DNA of 64,000 nt, taken from NCBI GenBank assembly GCA_030837965.1, contig JAUTXP010000054.1:19712-83711 (forward strand). Direction: 5' to 3'. Source of the stretch: Acidimicrobiaceae bacterium. GTDB lineage: Bacteria; Actinomycetota; Acidimicrobiia; Acidimicrobiales; JAUTXP01. Under the pieces are notes generated by a model. The model was not told where the DNA came from, ran no database searches, and worked only from the letters and a program-made list of their open reading frames with translations. The position numbers and the translations under genes were made by a program. Every line of letters starts with the position of its first letter. Positions within the stretch are counted from its first letter, which is position 1. Shown in pieces: positions 1 to 8,998 of the stretch.

Positions 1-1815
1 GAGCCGGCAGGCGCGACCTCGGGGGGCGGGGCAGGAACCCTGCCCGCCAAGCTCTTGCGGGTGGCCGCGGCCAGGCCCAAGGCCGTGGCCATGCGCAAAA
101 AGTCGCTCGGTCGCTGGAAGCAGTACACGTGGGCCGACTACGCCGAGCGGGCCGCCCGCGTCGGTCTCGGCCTGCTGGAGTTGGGCGTCGAGCCGGGCCA
201 GAGCGTGGCCGTGCACAGCGAGAACCGACCCGCGTGGCTGTTGGCCGACATGGGCATCCAGGGCATCGGCGCGGTAACGGTCGGCATCTATCCCACCAGT
301 CCGGCGGCCGAGGTCGAGTACCTCCTGGAGCATTCCGAGTCCGTCGTGCTCATTGCCGAGGACGAAGAGCAGCTCGACAAGGTGTTGAGCGTTCGGGAGA
401 AGCTCCCGAACCTGCGCCACATCGTGGTCATCGACACGCGAGGCGTGCGCGACCTGCACGACCCGATGCTGTTGACCTTCCACGACCTCCAGCGGCTGGG
501 CGAGCGCAGGCCGATCGAGGAGTGGGCCAGTCGGGTGGGAGCCCTCGACCCCGACGAGACCGCCATCATCGTCTACACGTCGGGCACCACCGGGCCGCCC
601 AAGGGGGCCATGCTCACCCACCGCAACCTGGTGACCGCAGGCGAGATCTTCACCGGGGCCTTCGACGCCCGTTCGTCGGATGAGGCCTTGTCCTACCTGC
701 CCATGTGCCACGTGGCCGAACGGCTGGGTTCGGCCATCGACGCCTTGGTCGTCGGCTACGTCGTCAACTTCGGCGAGAGCGGCGAGTCGTTCCTCACCGA
801 CATGCAAGAGGTGCAGCCCACCATCTTCCTGGGCGTGCCGCGCGTGTGGGAGAAGATGATGGCGGGCGTGCAGATCCGCATGGGCGACGCGTCCGTGGTC
901 AAGAAGACGGTGACCCGCTTCTGGTTGGCCCGCGGGGCCAAGCTGGCCCGCAAGCGCATGGAAGGCAAGCTCGGCGTGGGCGGCCAGGTCATGTCCTGGC
1001 TGGGCTGGATCATGGTGTTCCGCAGCCTGCGTCAGAAGCTGGGTCTGGGCCGGGTGCGCATCGCCTTGTCCGGCGCCGCGCCCATCGCTCCGCAGGTCCT
1101 CGAGTTCTTCTGGGCCTTGGGCGTGAACGTGCGCGAGGGCTACGGCCAGACCGAGGGCACGGCGCTGGCCACGTACACGCCTGCGGACAAGGTGCGCTTC
1201 GGCAAGGTGGGGAAGGCCTTGCCGCAGTGCGAGGTGCGCATCGCCGACGACGGCGAGATCCTCGTGCGCGGTCCCGGCGTGTTCAAGGGCTACTTCAAGA
1301 ACGACGAGGCCACGCGCCAGACGGTCGACGCCGACGGGTGGCTGCACTCGGGCGACGTGGGCGAGCTGGACGCGGACGGCTTCCTCACCATCACCGACCG
1401 CAAGAAGGACATCATCATCACCGCGGGCGGCAAGAACATCTCGCCGTCGGAGATCGAGAACCGGTTGAAGGTCTCGCCCTATGTGCGCGAGGCCATCGTC
1501 ATCGGCGACCAGCGCAAGCACCTGAGCGCGCTTATCGGCATCGAGGCCGACACCGTGGGCGACTGGGCCACACGGCACCACATCCCCTTCACCACCTATC
1601 ACGACCTGTCGGGCAAGACCGAGGTCCGCGACCTCATCAAGGAATGGGTCGACCAGGTCAACGCGGACTTGGCCCAGGTGGAGACGGTCAAGCGGTTCGA
1701 GCTGCTGCCCAAGGAGTTGGACCACGAAGAGGGCGAGCTGACCGCCACCCAAAAGGTCAAGCGCTCGGCCATCGCCAAGGAGTTCGCCGACCTCATCGAA
1801 GGCATGTATGGGTGA
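1..1815 (+). CDS. fadD: Long-chain fatty-acid--CoA ligase (AMP-binding), 5' partial
   Basis: Adenylates a fatty acid with ATP and transfers it to CoA. The frame is open from base 1 and already matches the family N-terminus there (TLPAKLL.., then a [14 protein letters not shown] stretch), so the true start lies left of the window and the TTG at 55 is only internal. The P-loop-like motif [11 protein letters not shown] is near visible residue 190, the GYGQTEGTA motif near 380, and the C-terminal SGD...[21 protein letters not shown] block follows, so the catalytic core is complete. It resembles the FadD15 group of Actinomycetota. It lies directly upstream of branched-chain-type ABC transporter genes on the same strand, a pairing that suggests uptake and activation of acidic or branched substrates (inference). 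Confidence 0.93.
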   Translation, partial: EPAGATSGGGAGTLPAKLLRVAAARPKAVAMRKKSLGRWKQYTWADYAERAARVGLGLLELGVEPGQSVAVHSENRPAWLLADMGIQGIGAVTVGIYPTSPAAEVEYLLEHSESVVLIAEDEEQLDKVLSVREKLPNLRHIVVIDTRGVRDLHDPMLLTFHDLQRLGERRPIEEWASRVGALDPDETAIIVYTSGTTGPPKGAMLTHRNLVTAGEIFTGAFDARSSDEALSYLPMCHVAERLGSAIDALVVGYVVNFGESGESFLTDMQEVQPTIFLGVPRVWEKMMAGVQIRMGDASVVKKTVTRFWLARGAKLARKRMEGKLGVGGQVMSWLGWIMVFRSLRQKLGLGRVRIALSGAAPIAPQVLEFFWALGVNVREGYGQTEGTALATYTPADKVRFGKVGKALPQCEVRIADDGEILVRGPGVFKGYFKNDEATRQTVDADGWLHSGDVGELDADGFLTITDRKKDIIITAGGKNISPSEIENRLKVSPYVREAIVIGDQRKHLSALIGIEADTVGDWATRHHIPFTTYHDLSGKTEVRDLIKEWVDQVNADLAQVETVKRFELLPKELDHEEGELTATQKVKRSAIAKEFADLIEGMYG

Positions 1816-1924
1816 CCCTCGGCTCGCAAGCCCTCGGCTCGCAAGCGGAGCTTGCTCGCCGAGTTCGGCCGGCGCGATGAAAGGCGTCGGCGCGATGAAA
1901 GGCGTCTGCGCGCTGAAAGGCGCG
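1816..1924 (+). repeat. Short tandem repeats between fadD and livH
   Basis: A 15-nt unit (CCCTCGGCTCGCAAG) occurs twice back to back at 1816-1845. A small hairpin (GCAAGC/GCTTGC) covers 1841-1855. An 18-nt unit (GGCGCGATGAAAGGCGTC) occurs three times at 1871-1888, 1889-1906 and 1907-1924, the last copy degenerate. Both units have lengths that are multiples of three, so the reading frame into livH stays open through them, giving an Arg-rich RRDERR pattern if translated. More likely this is an untranslated spacer created by slippage. Confidence 0.8.
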
Positions 1925-1932
1925 GGGCCGCG

Positions 1933-2829
1933 GTGACGGACTTTCTGCAACTGAGCTTTGCCGGGCTGGCGTTGGGGGCGCTGTACGCGCTGGTGGCCCT
2001 CGGCTTCGTCATCATCTACAAGGCCACCGGCGTCATCAACTTCGCCCAAGGCGGCCTTGTCCTGCTGGGCGGGTACCTGACCTACAACGTGCACCACACG
2101 TGGGGCGTGCCCTTCTACCTGTCCATTCCCGTGGCCATGATCCTGTGCGGGATGGTGGGGGCCGCGGTCGAGCGCGTCGTGCTGCGGCGCATGGTGGGCC
2201 AGCCCGTGTTCGCGGTGATCATGGTGACCATCGGCCTGTTGTTCGTGATCGAGCAGGTCGTCACCGGCACGTGGGGCTTCAACCGGCTCAACATGGGCGA
2301 CCCGTGGGGCATCAAGAAGTTCACCGTGGGCGACGTGCAACTGTCAGTCGTGAACCTCTGGACCATCATGCTGGCCGCGCTGGTGATGGCGGGGTTCTTC
2401 CTGTTCTTCCGCTACTCCCGACTGGGGGTGGCCATGCGGGCCACCGCCTTCGACCAGGAGGCGGCCATCGCCAACGGCATCAGCGCCCGGCGCGTCTTCG
2501 CCCTGTCGTGGGCCATCGCCGGCGCGGTAGCCACCTTGGCCGGCGTCATGCTGGCGTCCGGCGGGTCGGGCCTCAGCCCGGAGATCGAGTTCGTGGCCCT
2601 GCTCGCCTTCCCCGCCATCATCTTGGGCGGTCTCGACTCGCCCGCGGGAGCGGTGCTCGGCGGCGTCATCATCGGCCTGACCCAGACCCTCACCGCGGGC
2701 TATCAGCCGCGGTACGCGGACTGGCTGGGCAACGGGTTCAGTTCGGTCATGCCCTACGTGGTGATGATCGTGATCCTGCTCATCCGTCCCTACGGACTGT
2801 TCGGCACCAAAGAAGTCCGGAGGGTCTGA
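1933..2829 (+). CDS. livH: Branched-chain amino-acid-type ABC transporter permease LivH
   Basis: Inner-membrane permease of a LivHMGF-type importer, 298 aa. The GTG at 1933 (VTDFLQLSFAGLALGALYAL) matches the usual LivH N-terminus. The longer frame from 1852 would add an Arg-rich tail encoded by tandem repeats and is rejected. Multiple hydrophobic helices and the typical GLGVAMRATAFD-like cytoplasmic loop (here SRLGVAMRATAFDQEAA) with the following NG region for ATPase docking are present. It is followed after 3 nt by livM. The ATPase genes livG/livF are not in the window and may lie upstream of fadD. Confidence 0.93.
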   Translation: MTDFLQLSFAGLALGALYALVALGFVIIYKATGVINFAQGGLVLLGGYLTYNVHHTWGVPFYLSIPVAMILCGMVGAAVERVVLRRMVGQPVFAVIMVTIGLLFVIEQVVTGTWGFNRLNMGDPWGIKKFTVGDVQLSVVNLWTIMLAALVMAGFFLFFRYSRLGVAMRATAFDQEAAIANGISARRVFALSWAIAGAVATLAGVMLASGGSGLSPEIEFVALLAFPAIILGGLDSPAGAVLGGVIIGLTQTLTAGYQPRYADWLGNGFSSVMPYVVMIVILLIRPYGLFGTKEVRRV

Positions 2830-2832
2830 GCC

Positions 2833-3936
2833 ATGCCCCGCCTGCGCAACCTCAACATGACGCTGCGGTACGAGGACGACTTGAAGCTGTTCAAGTCGCG
2901 CCAGTCACGATTGGCCATGGTGGCCTTGGCCGTAGTGGCCATCGCCCTGCCCCTGTCGATCACCGACGACTTCTGGCTCTCCGTGCTGAACTACGCGGGC
3001 ATCACTGCCGTGGGCGCCATCGGGTTGAACCTGCTGACCGGCTACACCGGCCAGGTCTCATTGGGCCACGCCTTCTTCCTGGGCGTCGGCGCCTACTCGG
3101 CCGTCTTCTTCGGCGGCACCCACCAGTGGCCGCTGCCGCTGTGGCTGCTGGCCTGCGCGGTGATGGGCGGGCTGATCGGGGCCGTGGTCGGACCGTTCGC
3201 CTTGCGGCTGCGGGGCAACTACCTGGCCGTGGTGTCGCTGGGACTCGTGTTCCTCGGCATCCACGTCTTCACCAACTGGGACTCGGTGACGGGCGGGCCG
3301 GGCGGCACCAGCGTGGCCGCGCCCTTGAAGCTCGGGCCCATCAACTTCGGCAAGCTCGAAGTGGGCAACTACGCGTATACCAGGAACCAAGGCTTCTTCT
3401 TGTTGGTGTGGGCCATCGTGGCCATCAGCGCGCTGTTCGCCAAGAACATCGTGCGGACTCGGCCTGGTCGGGCCATGCAGGCCGTGCGGGACAGGGACGT
3501 GGCCGCCGAGGTCATCGGTGTCAGCCTGGCCCGGTACAAGGTCGGCGCCTTCGTGATCTCCAGTGCGTTGGCGGCGGTGGCGGGCGGGCTGTTCGGCGCC
3601 TACCAGCAGTTCGTGACGCCCGAGTCGTGGAACCTGTTCCTGTCCATCCAGTACATCGCCATCATCATCGTGGGCGGGGTGGGCACGATCTTCGGGTCCA
3701 TCCTCGGCGCCATGTTCATTGGGGCCGCGCCCCAGATCGTGGACAAGTTCAGCGGCAGCATCCCGCTGGTCAGCCGGTCTCCGGGCGGGAGCGGTTTCCA
3801 CCTCACGGTGTTCCAGCTCAACCAGGTGATCTTCGGCGTGCTGATCGTGTTGTTCTTGGTTCTCGAGCCCCGCGGGCTGGCGGCCGTGTGGCTCAGACTG
3901 AAGGCCTACTTCCGGGCCTGGCCGTTCTCTTATTAG
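2833..3936 (+). CDS. livM: Branched-chain amino-acid-type ABC transporter permease LivM
   Basis: Second permease subunit, 367 aa, beginning at an ATG 3 nt after the livH stop. A short cytoplasmic N-terminus precedes a first helix at about residue 30. The family signatures are seen: the GLNLLTGYTGQVSLGHAFF stretch near residue 60-80 and the PGRAMQAVRDRDVAAEVIGV loop near 210, followed by a C-terminal helix pair ending in a VLEPRGL motif. It pairs with LivH and the downstream binding lipoprotein. The substrate cannot be read from sequence; the linkage to an acyl-CoA ligase leaves open something other than leucine, isoleucine or valine. Confidence 0.93.
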   Translation: MPRLRNLNMTLRYEDDLKLFKSRQSRLAMVALAVVAIALPLSITDDFWLSVLNYAGITAVGAIGLNLLTGYTGQVSLGHAFFLGVGAYSAVFFGGTHQWPLPLWLLACAVMGGLIGAVVGPFALRLRGNYLAVVSLGLVFLGIHVFTNWDSVTGGPGGTSVAAPLKLGPINFGKLEVGNYAYTRNQGFFLLVWAIVAISALFAKNIVRTRPGRAMQAVRDRDVAAEVIGVSLARYKVGAFVISSALAAVAGGLFGAYQQFVTPESWNLFLSIQYIAIIIVGGVGTIFGSILGAMFIGAAPQIVDKFSGSIPLVSRSPGGSGFHLTVFQLNQVIFGVLIVLFLVLEPRGLAAVWLRLKAYFRAWPFSY

Positions 3937-3957
3937 GTATCCAGAAAGAGGAGGAGC

Positions 3958-5241
3958 ATGAAGCGAAACAACCGTGTCCGACTGTTGGCGGTCCTAGGCG
4001 TTCTCGCCTTGGTCGCCGCCGCGTGCGGTGGGACGAAGAAGGACAGCAGCAGCAGCACCACCACGGCGAAGAAGACCCTCAGCCCCGGGCCGGGCTTCGA
4101 CGGCACTACTATCCACGTCGGCGTCATCACGCCGCTGACCGGACCAGTGGCCGTCATCGGCAACCCGCTCACGTCCGGGACTGAGACCTGGTTCAAGTAC
4201 ATCAATGAGGAGAAGGGCGGCATCGGCGGCAAGTACAAGGTCGTCGTGGACAAGGAGGACAGCCAGTACAAGCCCGACCTCGGCGTCCAGGCCTACAACA
4301 AGATCAAGGCCAACGAGGTCGTGTTCGCCCAGTTGCTCGGCACGCCGGTGACCAAGGCCGTGCTCCAGCAGTTGCGGGCCGACCAGATCGTCGCCGCGCC
4401 CGCGTCCTTGGACGCCGACTGGGTGCGGGACAAGAACCTGCTGCCGGTGGGCGGCCCGTATGAGATCCAGATGATCAATGCGGCCGACTACCTCGTCAAC
4501 GAGGGCGGGTTCAAGGGCAAGACCATGTGCACCATGATCCAGGACGACGCCTACGGCCAGTCCGGCCAGCGCGGTGTCGACTTCGCAGCCAAGGACCTGG
4601 GCTTCACCGTGAAGACGACGGCCAAGTACGCGGCCGGCAACCCGGACTTCACGGCCCAGATCCAGCAGCTCAAGTCGTCTGCATGCGAGGTCGTGTTCCT
4701 CGTGGGCACGCCCAGCGACACGGCCAAGCTCATGGGCACGGCGGCTCAGTTGCAGTTCGTGCCGCAGTGGGTCGGCCAGTCGCCCACGTGGACGGGCGCC
4801 TTCGCCAAGTCCCCCCTCGCCCCGTACCTCCAGGCCCATTTCATGCTGGCCGCCGAGGGCACGGAGTGGGGCGACACGTCGGTGAAGGGCATGGCCGACA
4901 TGCTCGACCGCATCCAGAAGTACACGCCCAGCCAGCAGCCGGACATCTACTTCGTCTTCGGCTACTACCAGGCCCGGGCCGTGACCGCGCTGTTGGAGAA
5001 GGCGGTGGAGTTGGGCGACTTGTCCCGCGCCGGCGTCCTGGCCGCGGTGGACAAGATGCAAAAGACCAGCTTCGACGGCCTGACCGGTGACTACGAGTAT
5101 GGCCCTCCGGGCACTCGCAACCCACCGCGCCAGACCACCATCTACAAGGTGGACCCGGCCAAGCCGGGCGGACTGGCCAAGGTCAAGTACGAGTACACCT
5201 CGGCCTCGGCCAAGAAGTACGAGTTCAAGTCCCTGCCGTAA
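3958..5241 (+). CDS. ABC transporter substrate-binding lipoprotein (LivK/periplasmic-binding type 1)
   Basis: Extracellular binding protein, 427 aa, for the upstream permeases. A strong ribosome site (AGGAGGAG) ends just before the ATG at 3958. Residues 1-22 form a lipoprotein signal peptide with the lipobox LVAAAC, the lipidated Cys being C23, followed by a Ser/Thr-rich linker. The mature part starts with the typical VGVITPLTGPVAVIGNPL region and follows the type 1 periplasmic-binding (Peripla_BP_6) layout. It sits 21 nt after livM, is the last gene of the operon, and is followed by a strong hairpin terminator. Confidence 0.92.
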   Translation: MKRNNRVRLLAVLGVLALVAAACGGTKKDSSSSTTTAKKTLSPGPGFDGTTIHVGVITPLTGPVAVIGNPLTSGTETWFKYINEEKGGIGGKYKVVVDKEDSQYKPDLGVQAYNKIKANEVVFAQLLGTPVTKAVLQQLRADQIVAAPASLDADWVRDKNLLPVGGPYEIQMINAADYLVNEGGFKGKTMCTMIQDDAYGQSGQRGVDFAAKDLGFTVKTTAKYAAGNPDFTAQIQQLKSSACEVVFLVGTPSDTAKLMGTAAQLQFVPQWVGQSPTWTGAFAKSPLAPYLQAHFMLAAEGTEWGDTSVKGMADMLDRIQKYTPSQQPDIYFVFGYYQARAVTALLEKAVELGDLSRAGVLAAVDKMQKTSFDGLTGDYEYGPPGTRNPPRQTTIYKVDPAKPGGLAKVKYEYTSASAKKYEFKSLP

Positions 5242-5278
5242 CCCACGGCTTGCGTCTGTAGCTCGCTGCCACACACGT

Positions 5279-5321
5279 CTGGAGGACATAGCCCGTCGAA
5301 TCCGCGGGCTATGTCCTCCAG
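5279..5321. terminator. Bidirectional hairpin terminator
   Basis: A perfect 17-bp inverted repeat (left arm 5279-5295, right arm 5305-5321) with a 9-nt loop lies between the convergent ends of the binding-protein gene (+) and the HEAT-repeat gene (-). There is no U-tract, which is common for terminators in high-GC Actinomycetota. Confidence 0.8.
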
Positions 5322-5328
5322 TTCGCGT

Positions 5329-5943
5329 TCAGGGCTCGGTGGTGCGGAGGTCTTCGGCCGCTTGGCGGACCTGCCAGTCCCGATCGGTGAGCGCGGCCTC
5401 GAGGGCGGCGTCGACCTCGGGCCCCTCGAAGGGGGCCAGGGCCAGCACGGCCCGGCGGCGCACCGCGGGCTTGTCCTTGGTCGCGGCCAGGATGGCCGCC
5501 AGTCCGTCGGGGTGCCCGATGGCGCCCAGCGCGGCCACGGCCGACTCCCTGCACAGCGGATCGTCGTGGTGCCGGGCCATGGCGGACAGGGCCGACACCG
5601 TCTCGGCGTCGTCGCGCTCCTGCTCGCCCAAGGCCCACGCCGCCGTCTCGGCCACGGTCGGGTCGACGTCGTGGAGCAGCGGGAGCAGGTCGACGTCCGA
5701 CATGCGGTCGGCGACCTGGCAGGCCCGCCTGCGCACGACGGCGTCCGAGTCGACCAACGCGGCCCGGATGTCGTCGGCCGTGAGCCGCTCCATCCGGCGC
5801 AGCGCCCCCAGCGCGGTGGCCCGAACCGACCCAGCTTCGTCATCCAACGCGGCGCGCGCCGTCAACTCATCGGCGGCGTGCCCGGCCAGCGCCACGGCGC
5901 GTCGCCTCCGAGCCGCCTCGGCTAGGTTCGAGGGGTCCTGCAT
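5329..5943 (-). CDS. HEAT-repeat protein
   Basis: A 204-aa all-helical repeat protein. At least five roughly 30-residue HEAT/PBS-lyase-like units are visible, each with an R..A..AL.....A pattern (for example the stretches containing VRATALGALRRM, VRRRACQVADRM, VAETAAWALGEQ, CRESAVAALGAIG and VRRRAVLALAPF). Such repeats form scaffolds for protein binding; no catalytic motif is seen. No signal peptide, so probably cytosolic. It is transcribed divergently from the TetR gene with only about 14 nt between the two starts, so the two promoters must overlap. The stop lies 8 bases from the terminator hairpin. Confidence 0.85.
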   Translation of the reverse strand: MQDPSNLAEAARRRRAVALAGHAADELTARAALDDEAGSVRATALGALRRMERLTADDIRAALVDSDAVVRRRACQVADRMSDVDLLPLLHDVDPTVAETAAWALGEQERDDAETVSALSAMARHHDDPLCRESAVAALGAIGHPDGLAAILAATKDKPAVRRRAVLALAPFEGPEVDAALEAALTDRDWQVRQAAEDLRTTEP

Positions 5944-5957
5944 GTCTGGGGGAATGG

Positions 5958-6593
5958 TTGACGGAGCGGATGGGCAAGCGCCAGCAACGGGCCGCAGCCA
6001 CGGCCGAGCACCTGCTGGCCTCGGCTCGTGAGGTCTTTGAGACCAAGGGCTATCAGGCCACGACCGTCGGCGCCATCACCAAGCACGCGGCCACGGCCCA
6101 CGGCACGTTCTACCTCTACTTCAAGAACAAAGAGGACGTCTTCGCCAAGGTGATGGCGTCGGTGGCCCAGGAGATGTACCGCGAGGCGGGCGCGCCGTGG
6201 AGCAACGACCCCCGTGAGACGCTGGCCCGAGCGACGCTGCGCTTCCTCGAGGTGTTCGAGGCCCACAAGGGTCTGTGGCGCTGCCTGCTGGAGGGCATGC
6301 ATCAGAGCAAGGCCATCGAGGAGATGTGGCTCGACCTGCGGCGGCCCTTCATCGACCGCATCGCCCGCAACCTCGACCGCTCGGTGGCCACCGGACAGGC
6401 CCGGCCCATCAACACCCGGCTGGCCGCCCACGCCCTCGGGGCCATGACCGAGTGGTCGGCCTTCGCCCACTTCGAGTTGCAGGAGCCGGGCCCGTCCGAG
6501 GCCACGCCGAGGGAGTTGGCCGACACCATCACCGACCTGTGGTACCACGCCGTCTACGCCGGGGTGTACGACGCGCCGAGACAGCCGGCGTGA
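5958..6593 (+). CDS. TetR-family transcriptional regulator
   Basis: A 211-aa regulator. The N-terminal helix-turn-helix is clear: a helix ending in AREVFETKGYQATTVGAITKHAATAHGTFYLYFKNKEDVF, residues about 15-60. The C-terminal ligand or dimer domain is helical. The start may be the TTG at 5958 (preceded by GGGGGAA) or the in-frame ATG at 5970. The target is unknown. It overlaps the sortase gene by 4 nt (GTGA), so they are co-transcribed, and it is divergent from the HEAT-repeat gene. Confidence 0.88.
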   Translation: MTERMGKRQQRAAATAEHLLASAREVFETKGYQATTVGAITKHAATAHGTFYLYFKNKEDVFAKVMASVAQEMYREAGAPWSNDPRETLARATLRFLEVFEAHKGLWRCLLEGMHQSKAIEEMWLDLRRPFIDRIARNLDRSVATGQARPINTRLAAHALGAMTEWSAFAHFELQEPGPSEATPRELADTITDLWYHAVYAGVYDAPRQPA

Positions 6594-7252
6594 GGCCGTC
6601 GCGACTCGGGCTGTCCGCGCCCGACACCCGGCGGCTGCTGATCATCTTGTTGGCAGGCGTGCTCGTGTCGGCGGGCGGGCTGGTCTGGCTGGAGCAGACC
6701 GGTCCGGCCGGGGCCCAGACCAAGGACAACCCGTCGGTGCGCGGGATCCGTCCGGTGGCGACCACGACCACCTCGACGGCAGCCGGGGCCGGGGCGGGGG
6801 CGCCGACGACGGCCCGTCCGATCGACGTGCCCGAGGACCCGTACGCCGAGGAGCCGGTGCAGGAGATCGGGACCATCGACATCCCCAAGATCGGCCTCCA
6901 CCATCCGGTGTTCCACGGCATCACCCTGCGCAACATCGACCACGGCCCCAGCCACTGGCCGGGCACGGCCCTGCCGGGCGAGAACGGCAACACCGTGTTC
7001 GCAGGCCATCGAGTCACCCACACCCATCCGTTCCGACGCATCGACGAGTTGGTCCCCGGCGATCAGGTCATCTTCACCGTGGCCGGCGTGCGGTCGGTGT
7101 ACGTCGTGACCGGGCACGAGGTGGTCACGCCCGCAGCCGTGCACATCGCCGACCAGACCTCGACGCCGACCGGGACGCTGTTCGCCTGCCATCCGCCCCA
7201 CTCGGCCCGGTACCGGTTTGTGGTGCATTTAGCCCTGTTGGCGGGCGGCTGA
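6590..7252 (+). CDS. Sortase (class E/D-like cysteine transpeptidase)
   Basis: A 220-aa membrane-anchored transpeptidase that would join sorting-signal proteins to cell-wall peptidoglycan. The GTG at 6590 overlaps the TetR stop. There is one N-terminal membrane helix at about residues 15-35, a Thr/Ala/Gly-rich linker, then the sortase fold starting at IGTIDIPKIGL. The catalytic triad is visible as H140 (FAGHRVTH), C200 (TLFACHPPH) and an Arg at 207 or 209 (ARYRFVV). No LPXTG-like substrate was found among the proteins of this window. Confidence 0.88.
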   Translation: MRPSRLGLSAPDTRRLLIILLAGVLVSAGGLVWLEQTGPAGAQTKDNPSVRGIRPVATTTTSTAAGAGAGAPTTARPIDVPEDPYAEEPVQEIGTIDIPKIGLHHPVFHGITLRNIDHGPSHWPGTALPGENGNTVFAGHRVTHTHPFRRIDELVPGDQVIFTVAGVRSVYVVTGHEVVTPAAVHIADQTSTPTGTLFACHPPHSARYRFVVHLALLAGG

Positions 7253-7304
7253 GGCTCAAGGTGCCCCTCGGGCACGCCGATCACCCTGCGGGAAAGGAGT
7301 CGGC

Positions 7305-7712
7305 ATGCCGCACATGGTCATCTTCCGTAGCGCCGAGGGAAAGCCCGGCTATCACCAGGCTGAGTCTCTCGACGAGGCGGTCCGTTTCGTGGAGCACCTC
7401 CGCAATCAGGAGAACGTGCCCGAATCGCGCATCTTCCGCATGCAGGAGGTGCCGATCGAGTTCAAGACGTACGTCAAGGTGGAGGTCACCGGGATGGACG
7501 CCGGGCCTGTCGCTGCGCCTACTCATGCGCCCGCGCCTGCTGTTGCTGAGGCCGCCCCGGCTGCCCCTGCGCCGGTCGCGGCCGCTGCGCCCGTGGTCGA
7601 GGAGCCTCGTTCGGCTCCGGCCGACAAGGGCGACGACGTGGTCGTCGACCCCATGCCTGTGGGTCAGGGAGCCAACGCCTCCAACCGGTTCGGGCGCTTC
7701 AACCGGGGCTAG
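7305..7712 (+). CDS. Conserved small protein with Ala/Pro-rich tail
   Basis: A 135-aa protein of unknown function with a good ribosome site (GGGAAAGGAG) before the ATG at 7305. Residues 1-65 look like a small alpha/beta domain (MVIFRSAEGKPGYHQAESLDEAVRFVEHLRN.., then a strand-rich VPIEFKTYVKVEV). Residues 66-105 are low-complexity Ala/Pro. The C-terminus is charged and ends in an NRFGRFNRG motif. It lies downstream of the sortase on the same strand and is probably cytosolic, since no signal peptide is seen. Confidence 0.75.
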   Translation: MPHMVIFRSAEGKPGYHQAESLDEAVRFVEHLRNQENVPESRIFRMQEVPIEFKTYVKVEVTGMDAGPVAAPTHAPAPAVAEAAPAAPAPVAAAAPVVEEPRSAPADKGDDVVVDPMPVGQGANASNRFGRFNRG

Positions 7713-7757
7713 CAAACCCGGCCGCGGTTGTCCCGGCCGACCCGCCGACTTGGCATT

Positions 7758-7798
7758 TGGGCGTCGTTCACCACCGCCAAGGTGGGTGACGACGCCCA
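7758..7798. terminator. Hairpin terminator between convergent genes
   Basis: An imperfect stem: TGGGCGTCGT pairs with ACGACGCCCA at the base, and CCACC with GGTGG near the loop. It lies between the convergent ends of the small protein (+) and the Pro/Glu-rich membrane protein (-). Confidence 0.6.
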
Positions 7799-7813
7799 CA
7801 TGCGCGTCCGCGC

Positions 7814-8734
7814 TCAGCCCACGGCACGCTGGATGGCCATGCCCGCCAAGGCCAGGGCCATGACGATCATGGCTGCGGCCAAGGCCCCGACCAGCACGGC
7901 CACGAAGAGCAGGGCCGCGGCCGAGCGCAGGCGCCGGGCCGCGCTCTGCGACTCCACCAGCCGAGGTCGCTCGTGCCCTCGCGTCTGCGGACGGGGCGTG
8001 GTCCGGGTGACCGTGGTCGTCGTTCGGGCGGGTGCGGCAGGCCACGGTTCTTGGGTCGGCGCGGCCGGCGGCGGGGGCGGGGGCGGGGGCGAGATGCCTG
8101 CCGGTGGGACCGACAGCGAGGCGGCGGTGGGCATGACCGGCGGCTCGGCCACGACCGGGGCGGGCGAGGGCACGGTCACCGGCGGCGGGGTCACCTCCAA
8201 CGACGGCGGACTCCACCGAGCCGCGGGCTCCTCCACCGAGGGCTCGGGCGCAGGCGTAGGCGCCGTCTCCGGCGCAGGCTCAGTCTCGGCCACCGGCTCG
8301 GGCCGGCGCAGCCAGGACGGCGGCTCTGGCACTGGGTCGGGTTCCGGCTCCGGCTCGGGCTCCGGGTCCGGCTCGACCACGGCCACGGCCTCAACCACCG
8401 GCTCCGGCTCGGGCTCGACCTCCGGCTCCGCTTCGGCGATCGGCTCGGGCTGGCGCAGCCAGAACGGCGGCGCTGGCTCCGGGTCCGGCTCGCGTTCCGG
8501 CTCGACGTCGGGCTCGCGTTCCGGCTCTTCGTCCTCGATGCGCCACGTGCCGGTTGCATCCGGGTCAGGCGCAGGCACCGGCTCGGGCTCGGCGACTGGC
8601 TGTGGTTCGGACTCCCGCTCGACCGCGCCGACCGGTTCAGGCTCAGGCTCCGGCTCGCGCTCAGCGGGTCGCAGCCAACTGGGCACGTCGGGCTCGGGCA
8701 CGTCGGGCTCGGGCTCGCTGCGCAGCCACGACAT
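7814..8734 (-). CDS. Pro/Glu-rich protein with SWLR repeats and C-terminal membrane anchor
   Basis: A 306-aa protein with no family I recognise. From the ATG at 8734 it starts [10 protein letters not shown] and consists of long Pro-Glu runs punctuated by S/F-WLR motifs (SWLR or FWLR followed by PEP-type sequence, at least four copies). Then come a Pro-rich stretch with a run of eight prolines, an Arg/Thr-rich segment and one hydrophobic helix (about the last 35 residues), so it is probably a tail-anchored cytosolic or wall-spanning filament-like protein. GAGG lies 6-7 nt before the ATG. The frame stays open upstream to 8905, so a longer form cannot be excluded; that form would read through the palindrome at 8786-8816. 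Confidence 0.65.
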   Translation of the reverse strand: MSWLRSEPEPDVPEPDVPSWLRPAEREPEPEPEPVGAVERESEPQPVAEPEPVPAPDPDATGTWRIEDEEPEREPDVEPEREPDPEPAPPFWLRQPEPIAEAEPEVEPEPEPVVEAVAVVEPDPEPEPEPEPDPVPEPPSWLRRPEPVAETEPAPETAPTPAPEPSVEEPAARWSPPSLEVTPPPVTVPSPAPVVAEPPVMPTAASLSVPPAGISPPPPPPPPAAPTQEPWPAAPARTTTTVTRTTPRPQTRGHERPRLVESQSAARRLRSAAALLFVAVLVGALAAAMIVMALALAGMAIQRAVG

Positions 8735-8785
8735 GGCGGCCTCGGCCGGCGGCGTGACCGGCGGCGTCACCTCGCCCTCCTCGCG

Positions 8786-8816
8786 CTTTTCCACAGCAGC
8801 AGGTGCTGTGGAAAAG
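8786..8816. repeat. Dispersed palindrome family A, copy 1
   Basis: A 13-bp perfect stem (CTTTTCCACAGCA / TGCTGTGGAAAAG) around a 5-nt loop GCAGG. The other copies are at 49956-49986, 57192-57222 and 60570-60600. This copy is the odd one: it lies upstream of two divergent genes rather than at a gene end, or inside an extended reading frame of the SWLR protein. Confidence 0.85.
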
Positions 8817-8998
8817 TCGGAAGGGGGCGGGCCGGGTGGGTTTTCGGCTGGCTCCTCGGCGGTCTCGCTGTCGCCCGAGTCGTCGAAGCTGCTCACGGCC
8901 GGCAACCGTTTGGGCGCGCAAACCTGGCACGCTGTGACAGACGGGCCCTGCGCCACGAAGGGGCGCCGCCCCCTCGGCTGGAGGAGCGAGTCACGGGA

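Noticed and set aside
5279..5321. Hairpin considered as a further member of the dispersed palindrome families
   Set aside because: Its stem sequence matches neither family A nor family B. It is an ordinary single-copy terminator within this window.
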